Source: a virus
IMG/VR virus record: IMGVR_UViG_3300020281_000035
Span: 1-52,078 of that record
Reading direction: 5' to 3' (one strand)
DNA length: 52,078 bases
Shown here: piece after piece, positions 39,201 through 46,898 of the stretch
How positions within the stretch are numbered: position 1 is the first letter of the stretch
Layout of the letters: each line of letters begins with the position of its first letter
Notes under the pieces: generated by a model
Databases searched by the model: none
What the model was told of the DNA's origin: nothing
The model's input: the letters and a program-made list of their open reading frames with translations, nothing else
Made by a program: the position numbers and the translations under genes

Positions 39201-39408
39201 AACAATGACATTGTTGCTGTATCTAAGCGGTGGTATTATAGAGCACACCGGACCTATGAGCATGTCTGAGTGTTTGAAAGTCAAACGTCAGATAGAACGC
39301 AACGGTTGGAAAGACAGGAAAGACACACGTTATTCTTGTGAGAAACGACAGGTTGAAGTGGCTGTTGGCATCGACGGCAAAGAGTATATTGTAAAGCTGG
39401 TTGACTAG
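39190..39408 (+). CDS. Small unknown protein, possible spanin partner
   Basis: A 72-residue protein overlapping the spanin-like gene. A short hydrophobic start (MTLLLYLSGGII) is not a clear signal peptide and no lipobox is seen. Two cysteines (MSECLKVK and RYSCEKRQ) could form a disulfide. Start ATG 39190 or 39205. An outer-membrane spanin role is only suggested by position. Confidence 0.45.
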   Translation: MVIKTMTLLLYLSGGIIEHTGPMSMSECLKVKRQIERNGWKDRKDTRYSCEKRQVEVAVGIDGKEYIVKLVD

Positions 39409-39432
39409 AAAAAAATAGTGTAGGATAGGAAC

Positions 39433-39912
39433 ATGGTTAGAATTAAACAGTTTGCTGATGACCTTGGCATTCCATATAACGAAGCAAAGAAGTTGGTTAT
39501 GGCTGGTAGAAAAAAGAAAGATTCTGGCAAAGACCTTTTAGATAGGATGCGTGAACGCGCTAATAAACGCGTAGAAGATTTTACAGACGCAGCAAAAGAA
39601 GCCGACCGCATTGCAAATGAGGACACAAACATGAAGTTGAAAGCTAAAAAAGGTAGGTCAGTGACTGGACCAACTCCTCGTCCTAAACGTGGCGACTTGA
39701 ACGAAATGATGCCTTTTGATCGTGAGGCATATGAAAAAGCGTTAGAAGAAGAAGAAAAACTAGAAGAGTATATGCGGACAGCCCCAAGGCGAGTAGCTAA
39801 ACTAAAACGTCGTGGCGACGATAAAAAGGTTATTAAAGCCGCTGACGGTGCTTTTGTCCGTGGCATGGGCCGAGCCTACATGGGTAATCCCAGAGCAACG
39901 AAGCTAAGATAA
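39433..39912 (+). CDS. Basic virion-type protein, unknown function
   Basis: A 159-residue protein. The N-terminus IKQFADDLGIPYNEAKKLVM looks like a small helix-turn-helix or IF2N-type domain. A long charged helix follows (residues 28-75), and the end is ADGAFVRGMGRAYMGNPRAT, a Gly/Arg motif recurring at the C-terminus of marine phage proteins and possibly a virion-targeting tag (inference). It overlaps the next start by one base (TAATG). Confidence 0.55.
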   Translation: MVRIKQFADDLGIPYNEAKKLVMAGRKKKDSGKDLLDRMRERANKRVEDFTDAAKEADRIANEDTNMKLKAKKGRSVTGPTPRPKRGDLNEMMPFDREAYEKALEEEEKLEEYMRTAPRRVAKLKRRGDDKKVIKAADGAFVRGMGRAYMGNPRATKLR

Positions 39913-41195
39913 TGTCTACATTTGGTGACGATTTTGCTGATTTTGAAGGCGGAGGAGCCGACGCTCGTGGGGGCGGCACAAACTATGACCGCAGTCCAAC
40001 TGGTCAACAAGGCAGGACAAGAGATTTTAGCAGTGATGACGACAACAATCAAGCAATCGCGCAACAAGCAGCAGCACTGAAGGCTGCAAGAGATTCTAAT
40101 TTTGCAAGACAGCTTGCAACAGGTCGAACAACAATCGGATTTTCGGACCCAAGGGGCGGCACCACAATATCTGGTAACCTAATAAAAGGTGGCAAGATAT
40201 CTGGTTTTAATAAGCGTGACGTTCAAAAAGAACAATTATTATCTCAGTTTGGGTACGGCGATGAAAGGTCTGACGCATACAAATCGTTTTTATTAGACAC
40301 AGGCGCGAGTCTAAATAATCCATTCGGGGATAGCAATGTTCTCACTAGAGGAATTTTTGCTAATCTTTTTGATGCAAAAGATTTGGATTACAGTAGAAGT
40401 CTGACTCCAGAACAAAGAAAAGAAATACTTGAGAATAAATTTATAAATTATGTGACCCCTGCAACAAAGGAACGCTTTGGATCAATTTTAGGTAGCGCAG
40501 AGGGGGAAGCGTCTTTATACGGTGATCGTGTAAGAGGTGTAAGACCGCAAGGTTTTGAGGAAGGCATTGCTGGTCTTGCTTTGGGTACTATGATGCCCGG
40601 TCTTGGTACGTTGGAGGCGAGAAATCGCACACGTTTTGCTGCACCTGAAATGTTACCTCAAGGGTTTGAACAACCACAGGGTGGCTTTGTCGATCGGTTC
40701 TTGAGCGGATTCGGTGGTATCTTACAACCAACACCTGAAACCAGTATAAGAGCAATAGATAAGATAGGTGAGGCTGGTTCCGATCTTATGCAAAGAGGAC
40801 GTGACTTTGGTGCTGGTGTTCTTGAGACAGGACGTGATCTTGGTAGAAATTTGATGAGCGGTATTCGTAGTTTAATACCAGACGCAGAGGTAGACCAAGT
40901 AGTTGACACAGTTCGTCGTCCTGAGTTAAATCAAACAGTGTCAGGTGGTCGATTTGAAGATGAATCGGCTAGAACACAACAGGAAGCTGTGCCTACTGCT
41001 TTTCAAGACTTTTCAACAATGCCTGGGTCTATTACAAACGCCTATCCTGAATTATTTATTGAACCTGAAGTATTTACACCTAATACAACAACCATCACTT
41101 CGGGTGCGCCACCTTTTGCTAGAATGGAAATAGGACCCGCCGCAAGAGCAAATGTTTTACTTAATCAGTTGGATATGAGAAAGGGAATAAGATGA
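39912..41195 (+). CDS. Putative virion protein, unknown function
   Basis: A 427-residue protein. The start is Gly/Asp-rich and disordered-looking (DFADFEGGGADARGGGTNYD), then helical Ala-rich. The middle contains a glycine-rich stretch (GIAGLALGTMMPGLGTLEAR). The C-terminus is helical with Pro/Thr. No enzyme motif was seen. It lies between the coupled basic gene and the HiPIP-like gene in the head-gene region. Confidence 0.5.
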   Translation: MSTFGDDFADFEGGGADARGGGTNYDRSPTGQQGRTRDFSSDDDNNQAIAQQAAALKAARDSNFARQLATGRTTIGFSDPRGGTTISGNLIKGGKISGFNKRDVQKEQLLSQFGYGDERSDAYKSFLLDTGASLNNPFGDSNVLTRGIFANLFDAKDLDYSRSLTPEQRKEILENKFINYVTPATKERFGSILGSAEGEASLYGDRVRGVRPQGFEEGIAGLALGTMMPGLGTLEARNRTRFAAPEMLPQGFEQPQGGFVDRFLSGFGGILQPTPETSIRAIDKIGEAGSDLMQRGRDFGAGVLETGRDLGRNLMSGIRSLIPDAEVDQVVDTVRRPELNQTVSGGRFEDESARTQQEAVPTAFQDFSTMPGSITNAYPELFIEPEVFTPNTTTITSGAPPFARMEIGPAARANVLLNQLDMRKGIR

Positions 41196-41545
41196 AAATA
41201 GAAATAAAAATATCCCCAGAAAATCTTGATTTGCCAAAGGAAATACAAGACGGCATACCCGTTGACATGATGCAGGATGCTTGTCCAGTTGCTACGCAGG
41301 ATCCAGTAATCAACGCAGAGAATAAGCAAGTTGCGATTGACGACTTCAACTATGGCCCGTCAACAAATCCAGAGGAAGCTTGTGGAAGTTGTACTGCATA
41401 CAACATCACACCTGAAATGTTGGAATGTATTGGTGATGATAGTGGTATGATCGGATACTGTCAGATGTATAAATTTATGTGTGCTGCTGATAATGTATGT
41501 GACTCTTATGCTTCAGGCGGACCGATAGAAGATTTGGCTGCATAA
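41192..41545 (+). CDS. Cysteine-rich HiPIP-like protein
   Basis: A 117-residue acidic protein. The C-terminal half has six cysteines: C64 and C67 (CGSC), C79, C90 (GYCQMY), C97 and C103, after an isolated C31. The arrangement C-G-x-C-x-x-Y...G-Y-C-x-x-Y...C resembles the cluster-binding part of small high-potential iron-sulfur proteins. It lacks a Tat or Sec signal. An Fe-S cluster or zinc is likely, but spacing differs from classical HiPIP. Unknown role; it lies among virion genes and overlaps its upstream gene by ATGA. Confidence 0.55.
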   Translation: MKIEIKISPENLDLPKEIQDGIPVDMMQDACPVATQDPVINAENKQVAIDDFNYGPSTNPEEACGSCTAYNITPEMLECIGDDSGMIGYCQMYKFMCAADNVCDSYASGGPIEDLAA

Positions 41546-41830
41546 ATGATAAAACAAACTTGGGCACTAATAATGGATTCTGAAAAGAATCCATTACGCC
41601 ACATTCCTGACATAAATACACGCCACATGGTGATGCAAGTTCTTGCATGGATGTGGTGTATTATCTTTTCTATGTACATAGGAAGCATAGCTGCGTTTGG
41701 GATATCAGCTAGTATTCATGCTTTGTTGATAGCAGGAATCTTTATAACACTGGGTACTTTTGAAACAGCAAAACGCAGACCTCAGTATTTTGGTGGCCTG
41801 GGCAGGGGTCATGGTGGAGAACACGAATAA
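41546..41830 (+). CDS. Two-TM membrane protein, unknown function
   Basis: A 94-residue protein. It starts with a polar block (SEKNPLRHIPDINTRHMVMQ), then TM 1 (VLAWMWCIIFSMYIGSIAAF), TM 2 (ISASIHALLIAGIFITLGTF) and a basic tail (ETAKRRPQYFGG). The 'N-P-L-R-H-I-P-D' motif and 'E-T-A-K-R-R-P' end recur in marine phages as a small membrane protein of unknown role. It is directly coupled to the HiPIP-like gene (TAAATG). Confidence 0.65.
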   Translation: MIKQTWALIMDSEKNPLRHIPDINTRHMVMQVLAWMWCIIFSMYIGSIAAFGISASIHALLIAGIFITLGTFETAKRRPQYFGGLGRGHGGEHE

Positions 41831-41832
41831 AC

Positions 41833-42042
41833 ATGGATATCGTAGATTTTATTTCAAAGTATCAAAAAGTCTTGAATAATCGTATAGAAGATATTAGTGT
41901 CTCTATAACCAGTGGTAGTATTACTGATATTGAAGACTATCGCGCAAGAGTCGGTGAAATACAGGGTGTCACCTTTGCTCTTGATGAACTGAAGGCCCTG
42001 CTGACAAAGGCAAAATATATCAATGACGTTGATAGTACCTGA
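41833..42042 (+). CDS. Small head-region protein, unknown function
   Basis: A 69-residue helical protein: FISKYQKVLNNRIEDISVSI, then DIEDYRARVGEIQGVTFALD, ELKALL. The 'Y-x-x-x-x-G-E-I-x-G-x-x-x-A-L-x-E-L' pattern is typical of short proteins found between portal and scaffold in other phages. It overlaps the GroES-like gene by 20 bases. Confidence 0.55.
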   Translation: MDIVDFISKYQKVLNNRIEDISVSITSGSITDIEDYRARVGEIQGVTFALDELKALLTKAKYINDVDST

Positions 42043-42448
42043 ATACGTTCTCGCGCAACGCGAAGCGAAAGCAAAGGCCGAAAAGGCTGCAAAAGAAAAA
42101 TCCCTGACAGAACGAATCCCACAGCCTACTGGATGGCGCATACTTGTCATGCCATATATGGGTCGTGAAAAAACTGAAAGTGGAGTTTACGTTCCCGATC
42201 AATCAAGAGAGCGCGAGGCTCGTGCTACCGTTGTAGCTTATGTTGTTAAGGTAGGCCCCTTGGCGTATCAAGACCCTGATAAGTTTGGTGGTGAAGCTTG
42301 GTGTAAAGAAGGTGATTGGGTGTGTATTGGACGCTACGCTGGTTCTCGATTTCAAATTGAGGGTGGCGAAGTGAGAATCATCAATGACGATGAAGTCATT
42401 GCAACCATCGTTGATCCTGACGATATCAAAACGTATGGAGCGGCATAA
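42023..42448 (+). CDS. GroES-like co-chaperonin
   Basis: A 141-residue protein. After a charged Lys/Ala-rich helix (12-30), residues 33-135 read like a Cpn10 domain: QPTGWRILVMPYMGREKTES, GVYVPDQSREREARATVVAY (roof-loop and mobile-loop-like region), VKVGPLAYQDPDKF, WCKEGDWVCIGRYAGSRFQI, RIINDDEVIATI. That matches the pattern 'P-x-x-x-x-v-l-v...G-x-x-x-P...g-x-V...k-x-G-D-x-V...I.ddEvl'. Phage co-chaperonins (T4 gp31, Rb49 CocO) help fold capsid protein with host GroEL. Its place just before scaffold and capsid fits this role. Confidence 0.8.
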   Translation: MTLIVPEYVLAQREAKAKAEKAAKEKSLTERIPQPTGWRILVMPYMGREKTESGVYVPDQSREREARATVVAYVVKVGPLAYQDPDKFGGEAWCKEGDWVCIGRYAGSRFQIEGGEVRIINDDEVIATIVDPDDIKTYGAA

Positions 42449-43350
42449 TGTCCACCGACGCATTACAGCAAGAAGCTGAAGAAAAAGAAATTGTATTAGA
42501 AGAAGTTGAAGAGCAAGAGCAGCCACAAGCTGTTGAAGAACAACCTGAAGAACAACCTGAAGAGCAAGAGCAGCCACAAGCTGCTAATGAAGATGAGCTT
42601 CAAGAGTATTCTAAGAATGTTCAACAACGAATTAGTAAGCTAACAAAAAAATATCGTGATGAAGAAGCACAGCGCGTAGCGGCAGTTGAATTTGCTGAAG
42701 CTGTGAAGAAACAGAACGAAGAGCTTAAACAGCGTCTTAATGCATTAGACCAATCTTACACGTCAGAGTTTGGTACACGAGTCGACTCTCAGATTGAGTC
42801 TGCCAAGCAAGCGTATCAAAAAGCCTATGATGATGGCGATGCTGAAGCAATGTTCGAGGCGCAAAAAAATCTAAGCCGTTTGGCGTTAGACCAAGCGCAG
42901 CTTGAACAAGCTAAACAGCGTCAAGAACGCAAAGCTGAAGAACCAGCGCAGCAGCCTCAACAACCTGCTGCACCACCACCACAGCCTCCACAACCCGACC
43001 CAAAGGCGGAAGCGTGGGCAGAAAAAAATGAGTGGTTTGGTTCAGATCAGACTATGACATATGCTGCTTTTGGCTTACATAGGCAATTAATTGAGGACGA
43101 AGGATTTGACCCGCAGTCCGATGAGTACTATAATGAACTTGACAATCGCATAAAAAAAGAGTTTCCGCATAAGTTTGCGGCTCCTACTAAAAGCGATACA
43201 GGACCCAGAGTCGCTTCTGCTGAGTCCACGGCCTCACGGTCGAAGTCAACTAAGGGGCGCAGAACAGTCAAGCTGACTCCATCGCAGATAGCGATAGCAA
43301 AGCGGTTGAATGTTCCGCTCGAAGAATACGCTAAGTATGTTAAGGAGTAA
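42448..43350 (+). CDS. Scaffolding protein
   Basis: A 300-residue protein. An acidic Glu/Gln/Pro-rich start (8-55), a helical Lys/Glu/Gln-rich coiled coil (50-170) with NVQQRISKLTKKYRDEEAQR (about 57-76), a proline-rich linker (about 180-190) and a basic C-terminus (SRSKSTKGRRTVKL) are the usual layout for scaffolds, whose basic tail binds capsid protein. It sits before the major capsid, overlapping the GroES-like gene by one base. A 25-base direct repeat lies in its acidic region (42508-42583). Confidence 0.8.
   Translation: MSTDALQQEAEEKEIVLEEVEEQEQPQAVEEQPEEQPEEQEQPQAANEDELQEYSKNVQQRISKLTKKYRDEEAQRVAAVEFAEAVKKQNEELKQRLNALDQSYTSEFGTRVDSQIESAKQAYQKAYDDGDAEAMFEAQKNLSRLALDQAQLEQAKQRQERKAEEPAQQPQQPAAPPPQPPQPDPKAEAWAEKNEWFGSDQTMTYAAFGLHRQLIEDEGFDPQSDEYYNELDNRIKKEFPHKFAAPTKSDTGPRVASAESTASRSKSTKGRRTVKLTPSQIAIAKRLNVPLEEYAKYVKE
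42508..42583 (+). repeat. 25-base direct repeat in the scaffold gene
   Basis: Identical 25-base copies at 42508-42532 and 42559-42583, 51 bases (17 codons) apart, encode EEQEQPQA twice. It is an in-frame duplication that lengthens the acidic Gln/Glu/Pro region. Confidence 0.8.
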
Positions 43351-43355
43351 GACAG

Positions 43356-43820
43356 ATGGCTGATTCAAAAAGAGTTTCACGGGACTCACAAACTCGTGCA
43401 AAGTCCACAAGGCGTAAGCCGTGGACACCACCTTCCAAGCTAGAGGCTCCAGAGCCACCAGCAGGGTACTCACATCGTTGGATTCGCACTTCTCTTCGGG
43501 GGGAAGACGACACGATGAATGTATCCTCTAGATTGCGGGAAGGATGGGAACCTGTTCGTGCTGACGAATATCCTGAATTAAAGGGTCGATATCCAACAAT
43601 TGAGGATGGTCAACATGCAGGTGTTATTGGGGTTGGTGGCTTAATGTTGGCCCGAATCCCAGAAGAAACGGTAGAAGAACGAACTGAATATTTTCGGGAG
43701 CAGACCCGCACACAAATGGATGCCGTGGATCAAAACCTTATGAGGGAACAACATCCCTCAATGCCTATTCATAACGATAGGCAAAGTCGTGTATCATTTG
43801 GAGGCAAGGATAAACCCTAG
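43356..43820 (+). CDS. Conserved-type head protein, unknown function
   Basis: A 154-residue protein with a basic, disordered start (KRVSRDSQTRAKSTRRKPWT), then a conserved-looking block (PPAGYSHRWIRTSLRGEDDT, NVSSRLREGWEPVRADEYPE) and a Met/Gly-rich GVIGVGGLMLARIPEET. Proteins of this type occur between scaffold and capsid genes in marine podophages; the 'GY-x-x-R-W-I-R' and 'R-x-G-W-x-x-V' words are the recognisable part. AAGGAG precedes the ATG. Confidence 0.6.
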   Translation: MADSKRVSRDSQTRAKSTRRKPWTPPSKLEAPEPPAGYSHRWIRTSLRGEDDTMNVSSRLREGWEPVRADEYPELKGRYPTIEDGQHAGVIGVGGLMLARIPEETVEERTEYFREQTRTQMDAVDQNLMREQHPSMPIHNDRQSRVSFGGKDKP

Positions 43821-43847
43821 CCTTCTTAACTTGACAAGGAGTAAGCA

Positions 43848-44462
43848 ATGGCAAATGTTAATGTTGCCTTCGGCCTAAAGCCGATTAATACCGCTGGTAG
43901 CACTCCTGCTACTTCCGGTACTAATGCATACTTTATTGACAGCGGCGCAAGCGCGATCTTTCAGGGTTCAATAGTTAAGTGCGACAATGGCGGTGAAATC
44001 GTCATTAGTTCTGCTACTGCTGACACTCAAGCTCCTCTTGGCGTTTTTGCTGGCTGTGAGTATGTATCCTCAACTACAGGTAAAAAAGTATTCTCAAATA
44101 CATGGCCTGGGTCAGGTGCGGACACAAACTTCGACATTGTCGGATTTGTGTACGATAACCCGATGCAGCGTTACATTATTGCGACGGATGCTACATTTAC
44201 CGACAGAGCCACTGCCATAGCTGCTATTTTTGAAAATACGCAGTTAGATAGTGGTGCAAGTGGTAACACAACCACAGGCATTTCCAGTGCAAAGATGGAT
44301 GTCGCAACTCTTGACTCATCAAATGCTTCTCTTCCTTTGAAGATTGTAGGCATTCAAGATGACGTTGAGAATGAAGACTTCGCTGCTGCTGGCATTCCTA
44401 TGATTGTGATGCTTAACAATCACGCACTGCTTCAGGCTGATTCTGAAGCGGCAATTTCGTAA
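43848..44462 (+). CDS. Putative capsid decoration or minor head protein
   Basis: A 204-residue protein, beta-rich, beginning NVAFGLKPINTAGSTPATSG and containing 'G-x-F-A-G-C-E-Y-x-S-x-x-x-G-K', a layout recurring in small head or decoration proteins directly upstream of capsid genes. No HK97 motif. It is preceded by AAGGAG and closely followed by the capsid gene, so both are probably highly expressed. Exact role is inferred. Confidence 0.6.
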   Translation: MANVNVAFGLKPINTAGSTPATSGTNAYFIDSGASAIFQGSIVKCDNGGEIVISSATADTQAPLGVFAGCEYVSSTTGKKVFSNTWPGSGADTNFDIVGFVYDNPMQRYIIATDATFTDRATAIAAIFENTQLDSGASGNTTTGISSAKMDVATLDSSNASLPLKIVGIQDDVENEDFAAAGIPMIVMLNNHALLQADSEAAIS

Positions 44463-44475
44463 GGGAGTGTAGGTA

Positions 44476-45390
44476 ATGGCTATTTCTAGAGCACAACTCG
44501 CCAAAGAACTAGAGCCTGGTCTTAACGCTCTGTTCGGCATGGAATACGGTCGCTACGAAGGTCAGCATTCTGAAATCTTTGATACCGAAACATCAGATCG
44601 GGCATTTGAAGAAGAAGTAATGCTGTCAGGATTCGGCGCGGCTCCTGTAAAAAGTGAAGGTTCGGGCGTATCATTCGATGATGCGAACGAAGCATACACT
44701 GCTCGTTACAACCACGAGACAGTGGCTATGGCCTTCTCAATCACTGAAGAAGCTGTGGAAGACAATCTGTACGATCGTCTAGCTTCACGCTATACTCGTG
44801 CACTTGCACGTTCTATGGCACACACCAAGCAGGTTAAAGCTGCATCAATTCTGAACAACGCATTCTCTGCTGGCGCATTTGCTGGCGGTGACGGTGTTGC
44901 TCTTTGTGATGCGTCACACCCGCTGACATCAGGTGGCACATTCGCCAACGAACCATCAACTGCTGCTGATTTGAATGAAACTTCTTTGGAAGACGCTCTG
45001 ATTAGCATTGCTGGTTTCGTTGATGAGCGTGGCCTAATCATCGCTCTTCGCGGCACGAAGCTAATCATTCCACGTCAGCTTCAGTTCGTTGCGGAACGTC
45101 TGATGGTTTCCAACCTTCGTGTTGGTACAGCAGACAACGATGTAAACGCACTCAAGTCAATGGGCATGTTGCCTGAAGGCTACGTTGTCAACGACTACTT
45201 GGTTGATACTGATGCGTTCTTCATCAAGACAGATGCACCAAACGGCCTCAAGCACTTTGAGCGTACTGCACTGTCAACAGCAATGGACCCAGACTTCGAC
45301 ACTGGTAACATGCGCTTCAAGGCTCGTGAGCGTTACAGCTTTGGATTCTCTGACCCACGTTGTATCTTCGGTTCACCCGGCGCAGCGTAA
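44476..45390 (+). CDS. Major capsid protein
   Basis: A 304-residue protein with HK97-fold features: an N-terminal helix (LAKELEPGLNALFGMEYGRY), a long helix containing DNLYDRLASRYTRALARSMA (about 97-116), and a domain with LCDASHPLTSGGTFANEPST, then KLIIPRQLQFVAERLMVSN and the C-terminal FDTGNMRFKARERYSFGFSD. The 'D-x-S-H-P-L' and 'R-x-R-x-x-x-G' words occur in Mu gpT-like capsid proteins. It follows scaffold and decoration genes and is closed by a strong terminator. Confidence 0.85.
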   Translation: MAISRAQLAKELEPGLNALFGMEYGRYEGQHSEIFDTETSDRAFEEEVMLSGFGAAPVKSEGSGVSFDDANEAYTARYNHETVAMAFSITEEAVEDNLYDRLASRYTRALARSMAHTKQVKAASILNNAFSAGAFAGGDGVALCDASHPLTSGGTFANEPSTAADLNETSLEDALISIAGFVDERGLIIALRGTKLIIPRQLQFVAERLMVSNLRVGTADNDVNALKSMGMLPEGYVVNDYLVDTDAFFIKTDAPNGLKHFERTALSTAMDPDFDTGNMRFKARERYSFGFSDPRCIFGSPGAA

Positions 45391-45409
45391 AGTTAGAAAC
45401 ATCTTTTTT

Positions 45410-45438
45410 AAAGGGCGGGTATTCACTCGCCCTTTTTT
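45410..45438 (+). terminator. Intrinsic terminator after the capsid gene
   Basis: AAAGGGCG (45410-45417) pairs with CGCCCTTT (45428-45435), 10-base loop, followed by TTT-A-TT. It lies 20 bases after the capsid stop and should reduce transcription into the downstream tail and accessory genes, keeping capsid in excess. The 68-base gap to the next start is otherwise empty. Confidence 0.85.
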
Positions 45439-45505
45439 ATTGTATACTTAGGTATCCCTGACAGCCGCATGGTGTGGCTGACACTAGCCGAGACAGGAGA
45501 TAAAA

Positions 45506-46003
45506 TTGGCTAATACTACATTTAACGGTCCCGTCCGTTCAGAAAACGGATTCAAGACAATCATTAAGAACTCCACAACTGGTGCTCTTACTAATGAAAT
45601 GACCTTGTCTACCTATAGCACTTCAATAACAATCGCGGCATCTGGCACATCTTTTAAAGAGGCTGCTATTGGAATGCCTGCTCATTTCATTCCAATGGGC
45701 GTAGCTGTTACCGTAACAACTGCGGCGGCGAACAGTGTGACATTGGACGATATTGGCACAGACGCAGACCCAGATGGTTTTGTTGACGGAGCCTCTGGAA
45801 TTGATTTAGATGCAACAGGATTTAAAGGTTTCTATTTTTGTAATGGAGTCTTGGGTATGTCTGGTGGCACAACAGGTCCAGCAGTTAGCGCAACTGGTGC
45901 GGCAGATGAGATTGAGATTGCAATTTCTGGTGCAGCAGGTGGTAGCGGTTCTGTGGTCGCATTGAAATTCTTCGGCATTTCATCTAGCGCATCTACAGCC
46001 TAA
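45506..46003 (+). CDS. Putative virion protein, TTG start
   Basis: A 165-residue protein that begins with TTG at 45506 (AGGAGA five bases upstream), because no ATG or GTG fits. It is beta-rich and Gly/Ala/Thr-rich: NTTFNGPVRSENGFKTIIKN, then GVAVTVTTAAANSVTLDDIG and GTDADPDGFVDGASGIDLDA. The 'N-G-P-V-R-S-E-x-G-F-K' start is typical of small phage virion proteins close to capsid genes. It may be a head decoration or fibre-type protein. It follows the capsid terminator. Confidence 0.6.
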   Translation: MANTTFNGPVRSENGFKTIIKNSTTGALTNEMTLSTYSTSITIAASGTSFKEAAIGMPAHFIPMGVAVTVTTAAANSVTLDDIGTDADPDGFVDGASGIDLDATGFKGFYFCNGVLGMSGGTTGPAVSATGAADEIEIAISGAAGGSGSVVALKFFGISSSASTA

Positions 46004-46015
46004 TAGGAGGCTGAT

Positions 46016-46291
46016 ATGGCTGCTTCTATTACAGCAAAAACTGCTACAGCTACAGGCACATTGCTTGGTGGTCGAACCCGCTTAAAAGCGTTTGTGGTTC
46101 GTTCTGCTGGTAGTGGGTCTCCTGCGGCAGTTTTCAAAACTGGTGGCTCTGGTGGCACAACACTTTTAACTATGACATTTGTAGCAGGTGACGACACTCA
46201 AATAACTATTCCTGACCACGGAATAATATTTGATGACGGATGCCATGTTACATTGACAAACGTAGACGCGATAACTGCTTTCTTTGGGTAG
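46016..46291 (+). CDS. Small beta-rich virion-type protein
   Basis: A 91-residue protein starting after AGGAGG. It is beta-rich and Gly/Thr-rich (GRTRLKAFVVRSAGSGSPAA, then GGTTLLTMTFVAGDDTQITI). No domain recognised. Its position between two virion-type genes suggests a decoration or small structural protein (inference). Confidence 0.55.
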   Translation: MAASITAKTATATGTLLGGRTRLKAFVVRSAGSGSPAAVFKTGGSGGTTLLTMTFVAGDDTQITIPDHGIIFDDGCHVTLTNVDAITAFFG

Positions 46292-46295
46292 TCTC

Positions 46296-46580
46296 ATGGC
46301 TCGTAAAAAAAGTAAAATGCCGCCCCGTAATAAGAAAAACTTTCGTCCAACGAAAGCAGGGGCAGGCATGACCAAGGCTGGCGTGGCAGCGTATCGTCGC
46401 GCCAATCCTGGTTCTAAGTTAAAGACAGCCGTAACAGGTAAAGTTAAAAAGGGTAGCAAGGACGCTAAGAGACGTAAGTCTTTCTGCGCTAGAAGTGCTG
46501 GTCAGATGAAAAAGTTCCCAAAAGCAGCCAAAGATCCAAACAGCAGATTGAGGCAAGCGAGGCGGAGATGGAAGTGTTAA
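46296..46580 (+). CDS. DUF6321-like basic protein
   Basis: A 94-residue protein from ATG 46296 (an in-frame TTG at 46284 is less likely). It is extremely basic. Two blocks stand out: GAGMTKAGVAAYRRANPGSK and LKTAVTGKVKKGSKDAKRRK followed by SFCARSAGQM. The 'G-x-T-x-A-G...Y-R-R-x-N-P-G-S-x-L-x-T-A-V-T' and 'R-R-K-S-F-C-A-R' words are the signature I know as DUF6321. First of a group of small basic proteins that may bind DNA or the phage tail. Confidence 0.7.
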   Translation: MARKKSKMPPRNKKNFRPTKAGAGMTKAGVAAYRRANPGSKLKTAVTGKVKKGSKDAKRRKSFCARSAGQMKKFPKAAKDPNSRLRQARRRWKC

Positions 46581-46813
46581 ACGTGAACAGTTTTATTGGC
46601 GGCGCAACGCTCGGCTTCATCGGCTGGATAGCTTTTACTGTGGTTGATTTGAAGACCGAGACTGCTGTCATAGCGGTAAAGGTGGATCAGAACCATAAGA
46701 TGCTGGCTGAACTTTGGGATTATTACTTACAAGAAAGGGTCAATGATGGCAATCTCGCGTGGGTCACTCGCAAGCCAGATATCCAAACCACCGCAAAAAC
46801 GCAAGTGGAGTAA
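46568..46813 (+). CDS. Small membrane protein
   Basis: An 81-residue protein, one N-terminal TM (FIGGATLGFIGWIAFTVVDL, about 8-27), then a helix (KVDQNHKMLAELWDYYLQER) and a polar end. It overlaps the basic gene upstream by 13 bases and a small basic gene downstream by 71 bases. Function unknown. Confidence 0.55.
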   Translation: MEVLNVNSFIGGATLGFIGWIAFTVVDLKTETAVIAVKVDQNHKMLAELWDYYLQERVNDGNLAWVTRKPDIQTTAKTQVE

Positions 46814-46898
46814 GAAACGCAAAGCAAAGATAAACTGTAAGCGTCCGCGTGGGTTTAGCGAAAGAGCACACTGTGCAGGTAGGAAGAAAAAGAAATGA
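46743..46898 (+). CDS. Small very basic Cys protein ('CKRPRGFSERAHCAG' type)
   Basis: A 51-residue frame from ATG 46743 (second ATG 46746), with AAAGGG close upstream. It is mostly Lys/Arg, and the C-terminal block CKRPRGFSERAHCAGRKKKK has two Cys separated by 11 residues. It is a pattern I recall from small marine phage proteins of unknown function. The stop overlaps the next ATG as ATGA. Missed easily because it is short and overlaps the membrane gene. Confidence 0.6.
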   Translation: MMAISRGSLASQISKPPQKRKWSKKRKAKINCKRPRGFSERAHCAGRKKKK

